A DNA stretch of 64,000 nt from DQWO01 sp964478545 (GCA_964478545.1 CAYZIS010000003.1:71378-135377); one strand, 5' to 3'; counted from the stretch's first letter, positions 42,728 through 51,250 are shown. The notes: a model not told the origin generated them from the letters alone. Numbers and translations are program-made.

Positions 42728-43291
42728 TTAAATCTGTCCCCGGAATTTCTCTATTTCCTGCAGATCAAGGGTCATCGTCTCTACATTAATGACTACCCCA
42801 TAGAGTGCTCGGGCCTGATCCGGGGAGAGAACCCCATTTCTGACATCCTGAAAAACTTTTTCTGCCTGATAAAGCCATGGGGGAATAGTGCCGATATCTG
42901 CCTGGTGCCCCTTGCAGGCCGACCAACCGACCAGGACATCCTGGAAGAATATGGGCTTAAAAGCCGCCACATCGTTATTTTGGTTGCCCATGGAAAAAAC
43001 GTCATTGTGGAAAAAAACATCACCAGGATAAACTTCATTGCCAAAATAATCAATGATATATTTACAGACCGGGGCCAGAGAAAAAGCCAGGATTGGCAGG
43101 TTTTCCGTCTGTTCAAGCATGCGTCCTTTGGCATCATAAAGTCCGGTAACAAAATCCTTGGCTTCACAGAGAATCGGAGAACAAGTCGTCTTTTCAAGGG
43201 TGATACTTATCTCATCGGTTATGGCTTTGAGACGGCGGCGAAGGATGGAGACCAGGACTTTATCGATGATCTGGGTCATTTTTCTCTCCAC
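42728..43291 (-). pseudogene. Hydantoinase B / acetone-carboxylase-type subunit, large internal deletion
   Basis: The 187-residue frame begins like HyuB: ILRRRLKAITDEISITLEKTTCSPILCEAKDF, then YDAKGRMLEQTENLPI and GDVFFHNDVFSMGNQNNDVAAFKP with KGHQADIG. It then jumps directly to QARALYGVVINVETMTLDLQ, which belongs at the extreme C-terminus. Family members have 500-580 residues, so about 350 are missing in frame. ATP-dependent hydantoinases and related carboxylases use this subunit. The fusion lacks the core and is unlikely to be active. Confidence 0.83.
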
Positions 43292-43296
43292 GAATG

Positions 43297-43343
43297 ATGG
43301 CTTCGTAAAAGCTCCATAGCAGTAGCAAATTTTAGTAACTTAC
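43297..43343. repeat. Repeat R6, copy 2
   Basis: ATGGCTTCGTAAAAGCTCCAT (arms ATGG and CCAT) followed by TTAGTAACTTACT is similar to 42576-42620. It precedes the start of the hydantoinase-B remnant on the minus strand and is followed immediately by an R3 element. Confidence 0.5.
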
Positions 43344-43355
43344 TCCTGAATTGCT

Positions 43356-43470
43356 GTCACTCTTTTCAGTACCCCCTTGAGGGGTATAAAAAACAAGAAA
43401 AGTCTACTTTCTGTCTGGCATTGCCGGGAATATATTTCAGGATGTTCCGGCATGGCTCTCGCTCATTCTC
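43356..43470. repeat. Palindromic repeat R3, copy at the molybdenum-subunit breakpoint
   Basis: It starts GTCACTCTTTTCAGTACCCC and CTTGAGGGGTATAAAAAACA, continues with GCCGGGAATA and CAGGATGTTCCGGCATGGC, and ends CTCGCTCATTCTC. The first 45 bases are identical to the start of the copy at 56857-56976. Only one arm of the palindrome is present. The molybdenum-subunit gene fragment ends exactly where this element begins. Confidence 0.75.
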
Positions 43471-43857
43471 GCCGGCAGCGGTTCATATTCAAGTTCAATC
43501 AGGTCCAGGGCTTCCAGGGCCGTAGCTTCATCATCGGCAGCCACCGCCGCCACTTCTTCACCAATATAGCGAACTTTATCAACGGCAATAAGTTGATGAT
43601 CACGGGTATAGCTGAAGACCCCCCCACTTCACATCAAAGAAATCATCCCGGGTCGCCACCGCCCAAACCCCTGGCAACGCGGCGGCCTTTGAAACATCTA
43701 TCCGTTTAATCAGAGCATGAGCATGGGAACTGTGGAGGACTTTGCCAACCAGCATATTAGGCAGGTTGATATCAGCGGTAAAAAGTGCCTCACCGGTTGC
43801 TTTTGGCGGTGTATCGATCCGGGGAATACCCTTACCCAGAATTTTATATTTTCCCAT
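43465..43857 (-). pseudogene. Molybdenum-binding subunit (CoxL/HcrA-like), N-terminal fragment with frameshift
   Basis: The frame from 43857 encodes GKGIPRIDTPPKATGEALFTADINL, NMLVGKVLHSSHAHALIKRIDV and LPGVWAVATRDDFFDVKWGG, the N-terminus of xanthine-dehydrogenase-type large subunits. A seven-base G run then shifts the frame; the next frame continues SYTRDHQLIAVDKVRYIGEEVAAVAADDE and ALEALDLIELEYEPLPA before it is cut off by the R3 element. Only about 130 of some 750 residues remain, and the molybdopterin-binding core is absent. Confidence 0.85.
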
Positions 43858-43955
43858 ATTATCCTCAAGAATTAATCAGATAAGAGTATAATAATTATAT
43901 AGATAAAATATATTATTGAAGTTATACATCACCCTACTCTACTGTAAGTCTGTAG

Positions 43956-44246
43956 CTAATTTTGTTTCTTCGACACATCTTCAATGGCGTCAATGATTTT
44001 GGCGTAGCCGGTACATCGGCAAAGGTTACCGGAAATAACCTCACGTATCTCATCCCGGTTGAGCGGTTTATCCTGGTTTTCGACCGCTGCCACCCCGGTT
44101 AAAATCATCCTCGGAGAACAAAACCCGCATTGAATGCCATAGTGGTCAACAAAAGACTGCTGCATGGGATGCAGTATTTCATTGGGGAAAACTTCCAGGC
44201 AATGAATCTCATTATTAACATTAAGTATTACTTCTCTTTTTTCCAT
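43956..44246 (-). pseudogene. [2Fe-2S] subunit (CoxS/HcrC-like) lacking its plant-type cluster domain
   Basis: The start at 44246 (MEKREVILNVNNEIHCLEVFPNEI) is typical of the small iron-sulfur subunit, but the sequence then jumps to LHPMQQSFVDHYGIQCGFCSPRMIL and GNLCRCTGYAKIIDAI. The second, alpha-helical cluster domain (CGFC and CRC) is intact. The region with the CxxxxCGxC ferredoxin motif, about 60 residues, has been removed in frame. The product would have only one of two clusters. Although open, it is treated as a degraded gene because its partners are also broken. Confidence 0.8.
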
Positions 44247-44259
44247 CATCTCCCCAAGA

Positions 44260-44721
44260 TCAATCAGGATTTTTGTTTTCATCCTGAAAGTCAGTCACCA
44301 TTTTCCGCAGCAAAATACCTGCCATCTTTTTTCTGTGCCCGGGTCGGGAACCGATATTGGCAACCGGTTTTGCCGCAGCGACCACAGCCGCCGATGCCAG
44401 CTCAACAGCATCGTCATCATCATATGTTTTTCCCGATAAAATATTTGCCGCCTTTTCTACAAACAGCGGACCTGATGCCAGGGTACCCAAAACAATTTTC
44501 AACTGTTTAAAAGATTTATCTTTTGTTATCTCGCCGGCCATTGCTATTCCGGCCAGCGGAAAATCCAGCGATTTACGTAAACGAAATTTGCGATAGTCCC
44601 CCCCACTTCCGCGAAACATCTTCTATGACTATGCTCCTGATATAGTCACCGGCTGGAAGCAGACCAACAGCTCCTCTTTATTCTCCGGCTGGCAATAATC
44701 CATTTTTGGCAGGTTTAACAT
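44260..44721 (-). pseudogene. FAD-binding subunit (CoxM-like), copy 2, internally deleted
   Basis: From an ATG at 44721 with GGAGG ahead, about 20 residues (MLNLPKMDYCQPENKEELLV) match the start of a flavin subunit. The sequence then jumps to a fragment near LLPAGDYIRSIVIEDVS. After a frameshift at a G run it continues GGDYRKFRLRKSLDFPLAGIAMAGEI and the C-terminal domain LKIVLGTLASGPLFVEKAANIL. The flavin-binding core is missing. With the iron-sulfur and molybdenum remnants downstream it formed a standard three-subunit hydroxylase operon. Confidence 0.82.
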
Positions 44722-44740
44722 CCTCCACTACCTCTTTTAC

Positions 44741-44754
44741 GTATACATAAAGAT
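44741..44754. promoter_or_regulatory. Candidate regulator half-site 1 (GTATACATAAAGAT)
   Basis: GTATACATAAAGAT lies 20 bases upstream of the broken flavin-subunit start and is nearly repeated as GCATACATAAAGAA at 44920-44933 beside the TRAP promoter. Shared motifs in both halves of a divergent region suggest binding by the adjacent GntR-type regulator; this is inference. Confidence 0.35.
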
Positions 44755-44890
44755 TATTAATGAAACAAAATAGGGCAATGATAATTGTTTGTCAACGATT
44801 TTTTTACAACAAGGTTATAGTTGCTAATAATATGAAAATCAATATTATACACTACTATCAAAGCATCATCATTAATTATTATTATTTCAC

Positions 44891-44952
44891 TTGACAAATG
44901 ATGTTATCAACATTTATATGCATACATAAAGAATAGATAATATATGTATTTT
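44891..44952 (+). promoter_or_regulatory. Putative sigma-70 promoter with overlapping operator for the TRAP genes
   Basis: A perfect -35 box TTGACA (44891-44896) is followed after 18 bases by TATATG (44915-44920). GCATACATAAAG overlaps the start region and, with TATATGTAT at 44941-44949, forms an inverted repeat (ATACATA/TATGTAT). The distance to dctP is about 330 bp, because an R3 element lies in the leader. The surrounding 44.72-45.28 kb interval holds no gene. Confidence 0.45.
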
Positions 44953-44969
44953 TTCCAAAAATAAGCACC

Positions 44970-45190
44970 TTGACTTTCTGACTTACATTGCCAGGGATAC
45001 ATTACAGGATGTTAGAGTTTGGTTCATAGCCGTGTCTGCCCAGCCTGCCGGCAGGCTGGGCGACAGGCTGGGCGACAGGCTGGCGGTTTTGGCCGCCGAA
45101 CGAATCACCTGGATGGTGATTCGCGGCGGACGGCTCGGAAGCCGGCCATGGACGGCCGGCGAGAATGAGTGAGAGCCATGACGGAACATC
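44970..45190. repeat. Palindromic repeat R3, large copy with nested hairpins
   Basis: The outer arms are ACAGGATGTT (45004) and AACATC (45185), enclosing GGTTCATAGC and GAGAATGAGTGAGAGCC. Compared with the compact copy at 56857 the loop contains an insert of about 130 bp. The insert is built of further hairpins: GCCTGCCGGCAGGC, two repeats of TGGGCGACAGGC, GAACGAATCACC with GGTGATTCGCGG, and GGCCATGGACGGCC. It lies in the leader between the putative TRAP promoter and dctP. Confidence 0.75.
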
Positions 45191-45275
45191 AGTGGAAATT
45201 TCTTTCAGTTGAGATAAAATGTGATATGATCAGTTTTCCGACAGCCAACCCAAACCGCATACCAAGGAGGAAAAA

Positions 45276-46319
45276 ATGATGACCAGAAAAATTATGGGCA
45301 AATCACTCATCCTGCTGATTATCGGCACCTTTCTGACGCTGGGACTTATGCTGCCCGCCCCTGCCGGCGCCAAAACTATTGAGCTGAGATATGCTAATTT
45401 TCCCCCAGCTCCCACCTTCCCCTGCGTCCAGATGGAACGCTGGGCTAAAGAAGTGGCAAAGCGTACCAATGGAGCGGTGAAAGTTACCACCTATCCAGGC
45501 GGAACGTTGCTGGGAGCAAAGAACATGCTCGATGGAGTAATTTCCGGGATTGCCGACATCGGCTGCTTCTGCCCACCCTACATTCCCGGGCGTTTTCCCT
45601 TGATGGAGGGCATTGATCTACCGGTTACCTTCACCAGCGCTACTGTCGCCAGTGCCACATTCTGGGATCTCTATCAAAAATATCAACCTAAATCTTATGA
45701 CAAAGTCAAGGTTTTGACCTTGTTTACCTGTGCCCCCGGCAACCTGATGTCAAAAGTGGCGGTAAAAAAACTCAGTGATCTGAAAAATCTGGAAATCCGG
45801 GGAACCGGAATTTCAGGAAAATACCTTGATGCTATAGGAGCTATTCCGGTTGCCATGCCCATGTCCAGTGTCCCGGAATCACTACAGAAAGGTGTGGTGA
45901 AAGGGCTTTTCTCTTCCCTTGAAGTCATGAAGGATTTAAAATTCGCTGAATTATGCAAACATGTGACCATTACCAATGGCCCTACCACTTCTTTTGCCGT
46001 GGTTATGAATCTGAAAAAATGGAATGCCCTGCCAACTGATGTGAAAAAGGTTTTCAATGACCTGGGACGGGAACAGACCATCTGGACAGGCCAATATGAA
46101 GACCAGCATGTGAAAGATGCCCTGGTCTGGTCCAAAGAAAAGCAGGAGGTCGGTATCTATCGTTTTTCAGCAGCTGAATCTAAAGAAGTCAGCGATAAAG
46201 TCAAATTCATGATCACCGGTTACCTGCAGAAAACTAAAGAAGCCGGCCTGTCCGGCCAGCAGTTTCTCGATGATCTCTACAGTTTAAAGACCAAATACGA
46301 AAAAGAATACGGTAAATAA
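45276..46319 (+). CDS. dctP: TRAP transporter substrate-binding protein, DctP family
   Basis: The 347-residue periplasmic receptor has a signal peptide (KSLILLIIGTFLTLGLMLPAPAGA) and the DctP fold: LRYANFPPAPTFPCVQMERWAKEVAKRTNGAVKVTTYPGGTLLG, with the conserved arginine expected later in LKNLEIRGTG. It captures an organic acid for the DctQM permease. AAGGAGG precedes two ATGs at 45276 and 45279. A strong terminator follows the stop, so receptor mRNA may be made in excess. The substrate is unknown, possibly an aromatic acid given the neighbouring CoA ligase. Confidence 0.93.
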   Translation: MMTRKIMGKSLILLIIGTFLTLGLMLPAPAGAKTIELRYANFPPAPTFPCVQMERWAKEVAKRTNGAVKVTTYPGGTLLGAKNMLDGVISGIADIGCFCPPYIPGRFPLMEGIDLPVTFTSATVASATFWDLYQKYQPKSYDKVKVLTLFTCAPGNLMSKVAVKKLSDLKNLEIRGTGISGKYLDAIGAIPVAMPMSSVPESLQKGVVKGLFSSLEVMKDLKFAELCKHVTITNGPTTSFAVVMNLKKWNALPTDVKKVFNDLGREQTIWTGQYEDQHVKDALVWSKEKQEVGIYRFSAAESKEVSDKVKFMITGYLQKTKEAGLSGQQFLDDLYSLKTKYEKEYGK

Positions 46320-46326
46320 GCAGCTC

Positions 46327-46366
46327 AAAGGCGGTGGAGTACCCTCTCCACCGCCTTTGGGTATTT
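46327..46366 (+). terminator. Rho-independent terminator after dctP
   Basis: AAAGGCGGTGGAG and CTCCACCGCCTTT form a perfect 13-bp stem with a 6-base loop, followed by GGGTATTTTTT. It lies 8 bp after the dctP stop and would reduce read-through into dctQM. The remaining gap to dctQ (to 46607) holds only TCACAGAGC/GCTCTGTGA, a 9-bp inverted repeat at 46427-46490. Confidence 0.88.
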
Positions 46367-46607
46367 TTTCAGGCATTCCTAACCCGGCGTAGCCGGAAAC
46401 AAACAGGTTCTATAAATTTTATATTCTCACAGAGCTTACAAAGAAAAAGATCTTTCAATTTCCCCTTAGTGATCTTAGTGTGCTCTGTGAAAAAAAAAGT
46501 TTTGACCTTTTTGCGTAAAACTTTATTGATAAATAACTAACATGCAGGTTATGGCTTTTATCTCCCCTCCACACAATGGAATACGCTTACAATAATATGG
46601 ATTTTTT

Positions 46608-47105
46608 GTGGATAAAATAGAGAAAATTATCGCCACCATCAACAAGGTTTGCATAGTTATCGGCGGGTTATCACTACTTTTGATGATGCTTATTGGCTTT
46701 GCCAATGTAGCTTCACGTTGTTTCTGGCGGCCGATTAAGGGCAGTTTTGAAGTGATCGGTTTTTTAGGTGCATTAACCACCGCCATGGCTCTGGGCTACA
46801 CCCAGACCCATAAAAATCATGTTGCCATTGATATCCTTACTAACCATTATAATGCTCACTGGCGGCGGCGGGCAAAAGCTTTCAGCTATCTCATAAGCGC
46901 TCTTTTTTTTACTCTGGCTTCCTGGCAAACCACCATCTGGGGTTTGAATATCTGGCATAGTGGTGAAAGATCAGAAACCTTAAGAATCATCTATCATCCG
47001 TTTATTTTTATTGTCGCCATTGGTCTGGGTCTGTTGGCAATCATTCTTTTTCTGGATTTCCTTCGGGGCCTGCACCAACTTGAAAATCGCCAGGAGGAAC
47101 TATGA
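46608..47105 (+). CDS. dctQ: TRAP transporter small permease subunit
   Basis: This 165-residue membrane protein has four predicted helices and the DctQ pattern: INKVCIVIGGLSLLLMMLIGFANVASRCFW, EVIGFLGALTTAMALGYTQTHKNHVAIDIL. It stabilises the large DctM subunit. The start is GTG at 46608; a nearby ATG is out of frame. The end overlaps dctM by 4 bases. Confidence 0.9.
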   Translation: MDKIEKIIATINKVCIVIGGLSLLLMMLIGFANVASRCFWRPIKGSFEVIGFLGALTTAMALGYTQTHKNHVAIDILTNHYNAHWRRRAKAFSYLISALFFTLASWQTTIWGLNIWHSGERSETLRIIYHPFIFIVAIGLGLLAIILFLDFLRGLHQLENRQEEL

Positions 47106-48406
47106 GCCCCGAGTTTGTGGGTATTGCCGGCATTGTCATTATGTTGGCATCCATGTTCCTGTTTCAACTGCCAGTAGGTTTTGCCATGGCTATTATCGGT
47201 TTTCTCGGAGTTGCTTATGTTGCTTCCCCCACGGCCGCCCTGGGCATGATTGGCAGCGAATTGTGGACAACTTTTTCATCCTACGGCCTTACCATCATTC
47301 CACTCTTTATTTTCATGGGCCTGATCTGTTTTCATTCCAATGTCAACACTAAACTCTACAATGTCGCCTATACCTGCCTCGGCCAGACCAGGGGCGGTTT
47401 GGCAATGGCAACAATTATGGCCTGTGCCGGTTTTGCCGCCATCAGCGGTTCCAATACCGCCACCGCGGCCACCATGACTTCGGTAGCCTTGCCGGAAATG
47501 AAAAAATATCGCTATAACCCCATCCTGATTACCGGCTCCATTGCTGCCGGCTCAACCCTGGGGGTCGTTATTCCTCCAAGCATTGTCCTGGTGGTTTTCG
47601 GTATTTATACCGGCCAATCCATAGCCAGACTTTTTTTCGGTAGTATTATACCTGGCATTATCCTCACAATTCTGATGATTTTCACGGTCATCATAGTTTG
47701 CCGGCGACACCAGGAATGGGGTCCGGCTGGACCTAAGACCAGCTTGATCCAGAAATTGGCCTCATTTAAAGGATCCATTGAAGTATTGATTCTTTTTTGC
47801 ATTATCATGGGCGGCCTTTTCATCGGTTTTTTTACTCCCAGCGAAGCCGGAGCCATCGGTTCCTTTTTTGCCCTGCTGATCAGCCTGGTACAAAGGTCTT
47901 TAAGCTGGAAAGGATTTAGAAGGTCTATTGAAGATACATTAAAAATCTCCTGTTTTATCATTGTCATCATCACCGGAGCCGTCATTTTCGGCCGCTTTCT
48001 TGCTATTACCAGGCTCCCCTATTTGATTGCTGAATGGGCTGCCGTCTTGCCGGTTCCCAATTTTGTCATTCTCTGGCTGATCATCGTGGTATTTATTATT
48101 GGCGGGGCCATTATGGATGCCCTTGGCCTGCTATTGATTACCATACCCATTTTCTATCCTCTGGCCCTGAAATTACATTATGATCCCATATGGTTTGGCG
48201 TCTTGATCACCATTGTCACCACCATGGGCGCCATTACTCCACCAGTGGGAGTTAACGCTTACGTGGTCGCCGGAATGTCTGAAGATATTTCTCTGGCTAC
48301 GGTTTTTAAAGGGGTTGTCTATTTTCTTCCCACGTACATCGTCTGTATTTTACTCATTGAAATATTTCCGTCCCTGGTTACCTACCTGGCGGGAGCGGTT
48401 CACTAA
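47102..48406 (+). CDS. dctM: TRAP transporter large permease subunit
   Basis: This 434-residue protein is the sodium-coupled transport subunit with about twelve helices. Family features include FAAISGSNTATAATMTSVALPEM, AAGSTLGVVIPPSIVLVVFGI, FFTPSEAGAIGSFFAL and TIVTTMGAITPPVGVNAYVVAG. It is full length and coupled to dctQ. A shredded acyl-CoA dehydrogenase gene follows at once. Confidence 0.95.
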   Translation: MSPEFVGIAGIVIMLASMFLFQLPVGFAMAIIGFLGVAYVASPTAALGMIGSELWTTFSSYGLTIIPLFIFMGLICFHSNVNTKLYNVAYTCLGQTRGGLAMATIMACAGFAAISGSNTATAATMTSVALPEMKKYRYNPILITGSIAAGSTLGVVIPPSIVLVVFGIYTGQSIARLFFGSIIPGIILTILMIFTVIIVCRRHQEWGPAGPKTSLIQKLASFKGSIEVLILFCIIMGGLFIGFFTPSEAGAIGSFFALLISLVQRSLSWKGFRRSIEDTLKISCFIIVIITGAVIFGRFLAITRLPYLIAEWAAVLPVPNFVILWLIIVVFIIGGAIMDALGLLLITIPIFYPLALKLHYDPIWFGVLITIVTTMGAITPPVGVNAYVVAGMSEDISLATVFKGVVYFLPTYIVCILLIEIFPSLVTYLAGAVH

Positions 48407-48757
48407 ACTGACTGACCTCAGCAATGTTCAGACCCGGGCCCGGAAAACCAGTGATGGCTATGTTATCAACGGGATGAAAACATGGTCAACCAATGGGCCA
48501 AAAGGAGATTTCCATACCGTCCTTTGTCAAACCGACCCTGACAAGGGTTTGATCGGAAATATATTTTAACGACTGTCATATACCACCTGAGTATCGCCTG
48601 CCGTACGGCGGACGAAGCCATGAAAATCCATGGAGCCTATGGTTACTCAATGGAATATGCGGTACAGCGCTATTATCGTGATAATCGTTTTCTTTTTAAT
48701 GGTGGGGGTACTCATGAAGTCCTGCAAACTACTATCGTCAGACAATATTTGAAATGA
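48407..48757 (+). pseudogene. Acyl-CoA dehydrogenase remnant
   Basis: Two fragments in different frames remain. The first is LTDLSNVQTRARKTSDGYVINGMKTWSTNG and HTVLCQTDPDKG, from the middle of an acyl-CoA dehydrogenase. The second is ADEAMKIHGAYGYSMEYAVQRYYRD and GGGTHEVLQTTIVRQYLK, its C-terminus with the FAD-contacting GGGTHE. The N-terminal third and the segment between fragments are missing. Its TGA overlaps the ATG of the GntR gene (ATGA), so the intact ancestor was coupled to the regulator. It probably oxidised the CoA thioester made by the neighbouring ligase pathway. Confidence 0.85.
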
Positions 48758-49413
48758 GCCGCAGCAAAAAAGACTTAATTCACGCTACCTTGAAACGGCA
48801 GATTCTCAACCTGAAAATCAAGCCCAACCAAGTATTGAAAGAGGAAGAAATTGCCAAGGCTCACGGGGTCAGCCGCACCCCGGCCCGGGAGGCCCTGCAG
48901 CTGTTGGAACAGGAAGGGTTTTTGGAGCAGAAACGTAAAGTTGGCTATCTTGTCCGGGCCTTGACCCGGGAAGATTTAAAGGAAATTATCGAAGTCAGGA
49001 GCATTCTTGAAGGGTATGCCGCCCGGCTGGCAACCAGCAGAAAAGACATCCGAACGATGAAACAGTTAAAAGAAATCAATGAAAAAGCTGTCCATTTTCT
49101 GGAGACCGGAGAACTGGAAAAATTTTTTCGTAATTCTTCTGATTTCCATGATGTTCTTTATCGGGGCAGTGGCAACCAGCGGCTTTGCGGCATCATAGAA
49201 TCTTTACGGGATAATTTTCTCCGCTACCGGCGGATATTGCTGCGAATTCCCAACATGTCCCAAATCCAGATTGAAGACCACAGCCAGATGCTGACCATTA
49301 TGGAGGAAGGCCGGGAAGATATGGTGGAAAGGCTGGTACGAAAACACATTCGCCGCAGCGGCAAGGCCCTGCTCGAATACCTGGACCGGGATCATATTGA
49401 AATTCTCAGCTAA
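48754..49413 (+). CDS. GntR-family transcriptional regulator (FCD domain)
   Basis: The 219-residue protein has an N-terminal winged helix (about 5-70: IHATLKRQILNLKIKPNQVLKEEEIAKAHGVSRTPAREALQLLEQEGFL, with SRTPAREAL the recognition helix). It also has a C-terminal FCD ligand domain with EVRSILEGYAARLA, DFHDVLYRGSGN and DHSQML, which carry the metal-binding histidines. It likely controls the TRAP/CoA-ligase cluster in response to an organic acid. It is intact. Confidence 0.93.
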   Translation: MSRSKKDLIHATLKRQILNLKIKPNQVLKEEEIAKAHGVSRTPAREALQLLEQEGFLEQKRKVGYLVRALTREDLKEIIEVRSILEGYAARLATSRKDIRTMKQLKEINEKAVHFLETGELEKFFRNSSDFHDVLYRGSGNQRLCGIIESLRDNFLRYRRILLRIPNMSQIQIEDHSQMLTIMEEGREDMVERLVRKHIRRSGKALLEYLDRDHIEILS

Positions 49414-49444
49414 CCCAGTAAAATTCTATTCCTGCAACACCGGT

Positions 49445-51250
49445 TCATGTCAACCGTGAATAGAGGGATGGCAATCTCTTTTCCCTCTTATCAGTTGGTT
49501 TCTCCGCTGTTTTATTGTGCAAATATTTTGCGATTATCTGCCAGAACTGATTTCCATCCCACTCCCGGTTAACTTCCGGACTGTAAAGAGCCTCTTCAAG
49601 TTCGGCGAAAGCTTTTGTCAGTTCGGCATTTTCCAGCTTTGCCGCCAGATTTTTGAGATTGGTCGGCGGATTTTGTGGCCAAACGGCGGTAGCCCAATTG
49701 AGAATGGCCTGTTGAACCTGTCGAGGGTTATTGGCCAGACAGGATTTTTTGATGCGATCACGGTTTGCCATTGATTTCTTTTCCGTTTGTTTTTCCCTGT
49801 GCTGTTGATCAACTACTTGCCGTCGCCAGGATTTGCGCCAGAAAAAGATGGTAATGAACCAAGCCAGCAGCAAAATAAAGCTAACCCCCTGCCAGAGCCG
49901 GACGCTGCCAGAAACCGGTGTCTTTTCAGATAGTGATTTTTTTACCGGTACAGCTTGATTTTTTACTGCATTTTGTGAGCCGGCCTGGACTGTTGCTGGA
50001 TGATGGTTGTTCTGGTTCCCGATAGTACCAGGTTGTCCTGGCACTGCGACTACTTTAACCTTGCGAGCCGGCAGGACCGCCTTCTGCTGGCGATTGTTGA
50101 CCACATCCCACCAATCGATACTCATTTCCGGCAGAGTGAACGTTCCCGCCCGAGACGGAATGAAAGCCATTGACTGACGTTTAATGGCATGCAGATAGTC
50201 ACCATCTATCTGGTTTTTGAGTTCTGGCTGATCGAGATAAATTTTACAGCCATCAGGGGTCTTGACCTTGACCTCCGGCAGTTGCTCGGCAGTAAGACCA
50301 AAGGCTTCAATCTGGATGCTTCGTGTCAGCGGTTCACCAACTTTGAGCTCCTTGACCTGACTTTTATCCTCTTTAATCGTTACAGCTCTCGCCGGCAGCC
50401 ATACTTTCCCTTTAAACACATCCGGTATTGGGGTCAGGGGAATTTTCAACTCCTGACTGCGGGTCCTGAGCCGGCGTTTCTGACCGGGAAAGCGGTTAAA
50501 AAAAGGATCACTCGAAAAAAAACGATTGCGGCCGGCATTGATGATAGCCTGGAAAAGCAGTGGAGGAACCGTAACCTCCCGGCCCTCTTCGGGGATAATG
50601 GCATATTTTCGCTCAATTACCTGGTAGTCAACCCCATTTTTTTGGCTTTGATAACGCCGGTCATCACCAAGTTTGATGACGCTGGCATGTTCCAGCTTTG
50701 GTTCTTCAAGGGAAGCTTCACTCAGGTTTAGTTGAGATTTAATGAGAAGTTTGACGCTGATGGTAATCTGCCCCTGGATATACGCCGGGGTTTCCATCTC
50801 CGGCATGACCTCAATAAAAATATCACCCAGAGGAGCTGAAGAGCTCGGAGTTATGGAAGCTGGGCTGGCAACCGTCAAGGTCAGAGGTTTGCTCTTTTCC
50901 CCATGGATAGTAAATGACGGGATGGTCAACGTGCCGGTGTGTTTTGGTTCGAGTTCAATATTCCAGGTTTTCGTGGCTTTGCTGGAGCCATTGATGATCT
51001 GGAAATTACTGCTCGTCGACTGGTTGACAATGGAAAAATCTTTTTCCAGGGCGCTGGTACCGAGGCTGGAAATTGAATTCAGGGCACCATCGGCTTCAAT
51101 CGAAAGATTGACCGTTTCATCACTACTGATAGACTGGCGGTCAAGGTGGGCGCGAACAGCCGCCATGCAGTTTACGGGTGCAAAGCCACCAAAAGTCACC
51201 CAAACCAGAGTGATGAGAAAAAAATATGAAATTTTACCCTGTTGTCCCAT
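49445..51250 (-). CDS. batD: BatD-like membrane-anchored protein
   Basis: The start at 51250 (MGQQGKISYFFLITLVWVTFGGFAPVNCMA) opens with a signal peptide; the open frame further upstream lies antisense-like over the repeat-rich tail of the preceding gene and is not plausible. The 601-residue protein shows AHLDRQSISSDETVNLSIEADG, VNQSTSSNFQIING, WNIELEPKHTGTLTIPSF and a late membrane segment (SFILLLAWFITIFFW), matching BatD (oxygen-tolerance family). Its cytoplasmic tail is helical. It closes the MoxR-Bat cluster. Confidence 0.9.
   Translation of the reverse strand: MGQQGKISYFFLITLVWVTFGGFAPVNCMAAVRAHLDRQSISSDETVNLSIEADGALNSISSLGTSALEKDFSIVNQSTSSNFQIINGSSKATKTWNIELEPKHTGTLTIPSFTIHGEKSKPLTLTVASPASITPSSSAPLGDIFIEVMPEMETPAYIQGQITISVKLLIKSQLNLSEASLEEPKLEHASVIKLGDDRRYQSQKNGVDYQVIERKYAIIPEEGREVTVPPLLFQAIINAGRNRFFSSDPFFNRFPGQKRRLRTRSQELKIPLTPIPDVFKGKVWLPARAVTIKEDKSQVKELKVGEPLTRSIQIEAFGLTAEQLPEVKVKTPDGCKIYLDQPELKNQIDGDYLHAIKRQSMAFIPSRAGTFTLPEMSIDWWDVVNNRQQKAVLPARKVKVVAVPGQPGTIGNQNNHHPATVQAGSQNAVKNQAVPVKKSLSEKTPVSGSVRLWQGVSFILLLAWFITIFFWRKSWRRQVVDQQHREKQTEKKSMANRDRIKKSCLANNPRQVQQAILNWATAVWPQNPPTNLKNLAAKLENAELTKAFAELEEALYSPEVNREWDGNQFWQIIAKYLHNKTAEKPTDKREKRLPSLYSRLT

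Noticed and set aside
42623..43297. Plus-strand 224-codon open frame
   Set aside because: It is the antisense of the hydantoinase-B remnant, which has clear homology on the minus strand; the plus frame has none.
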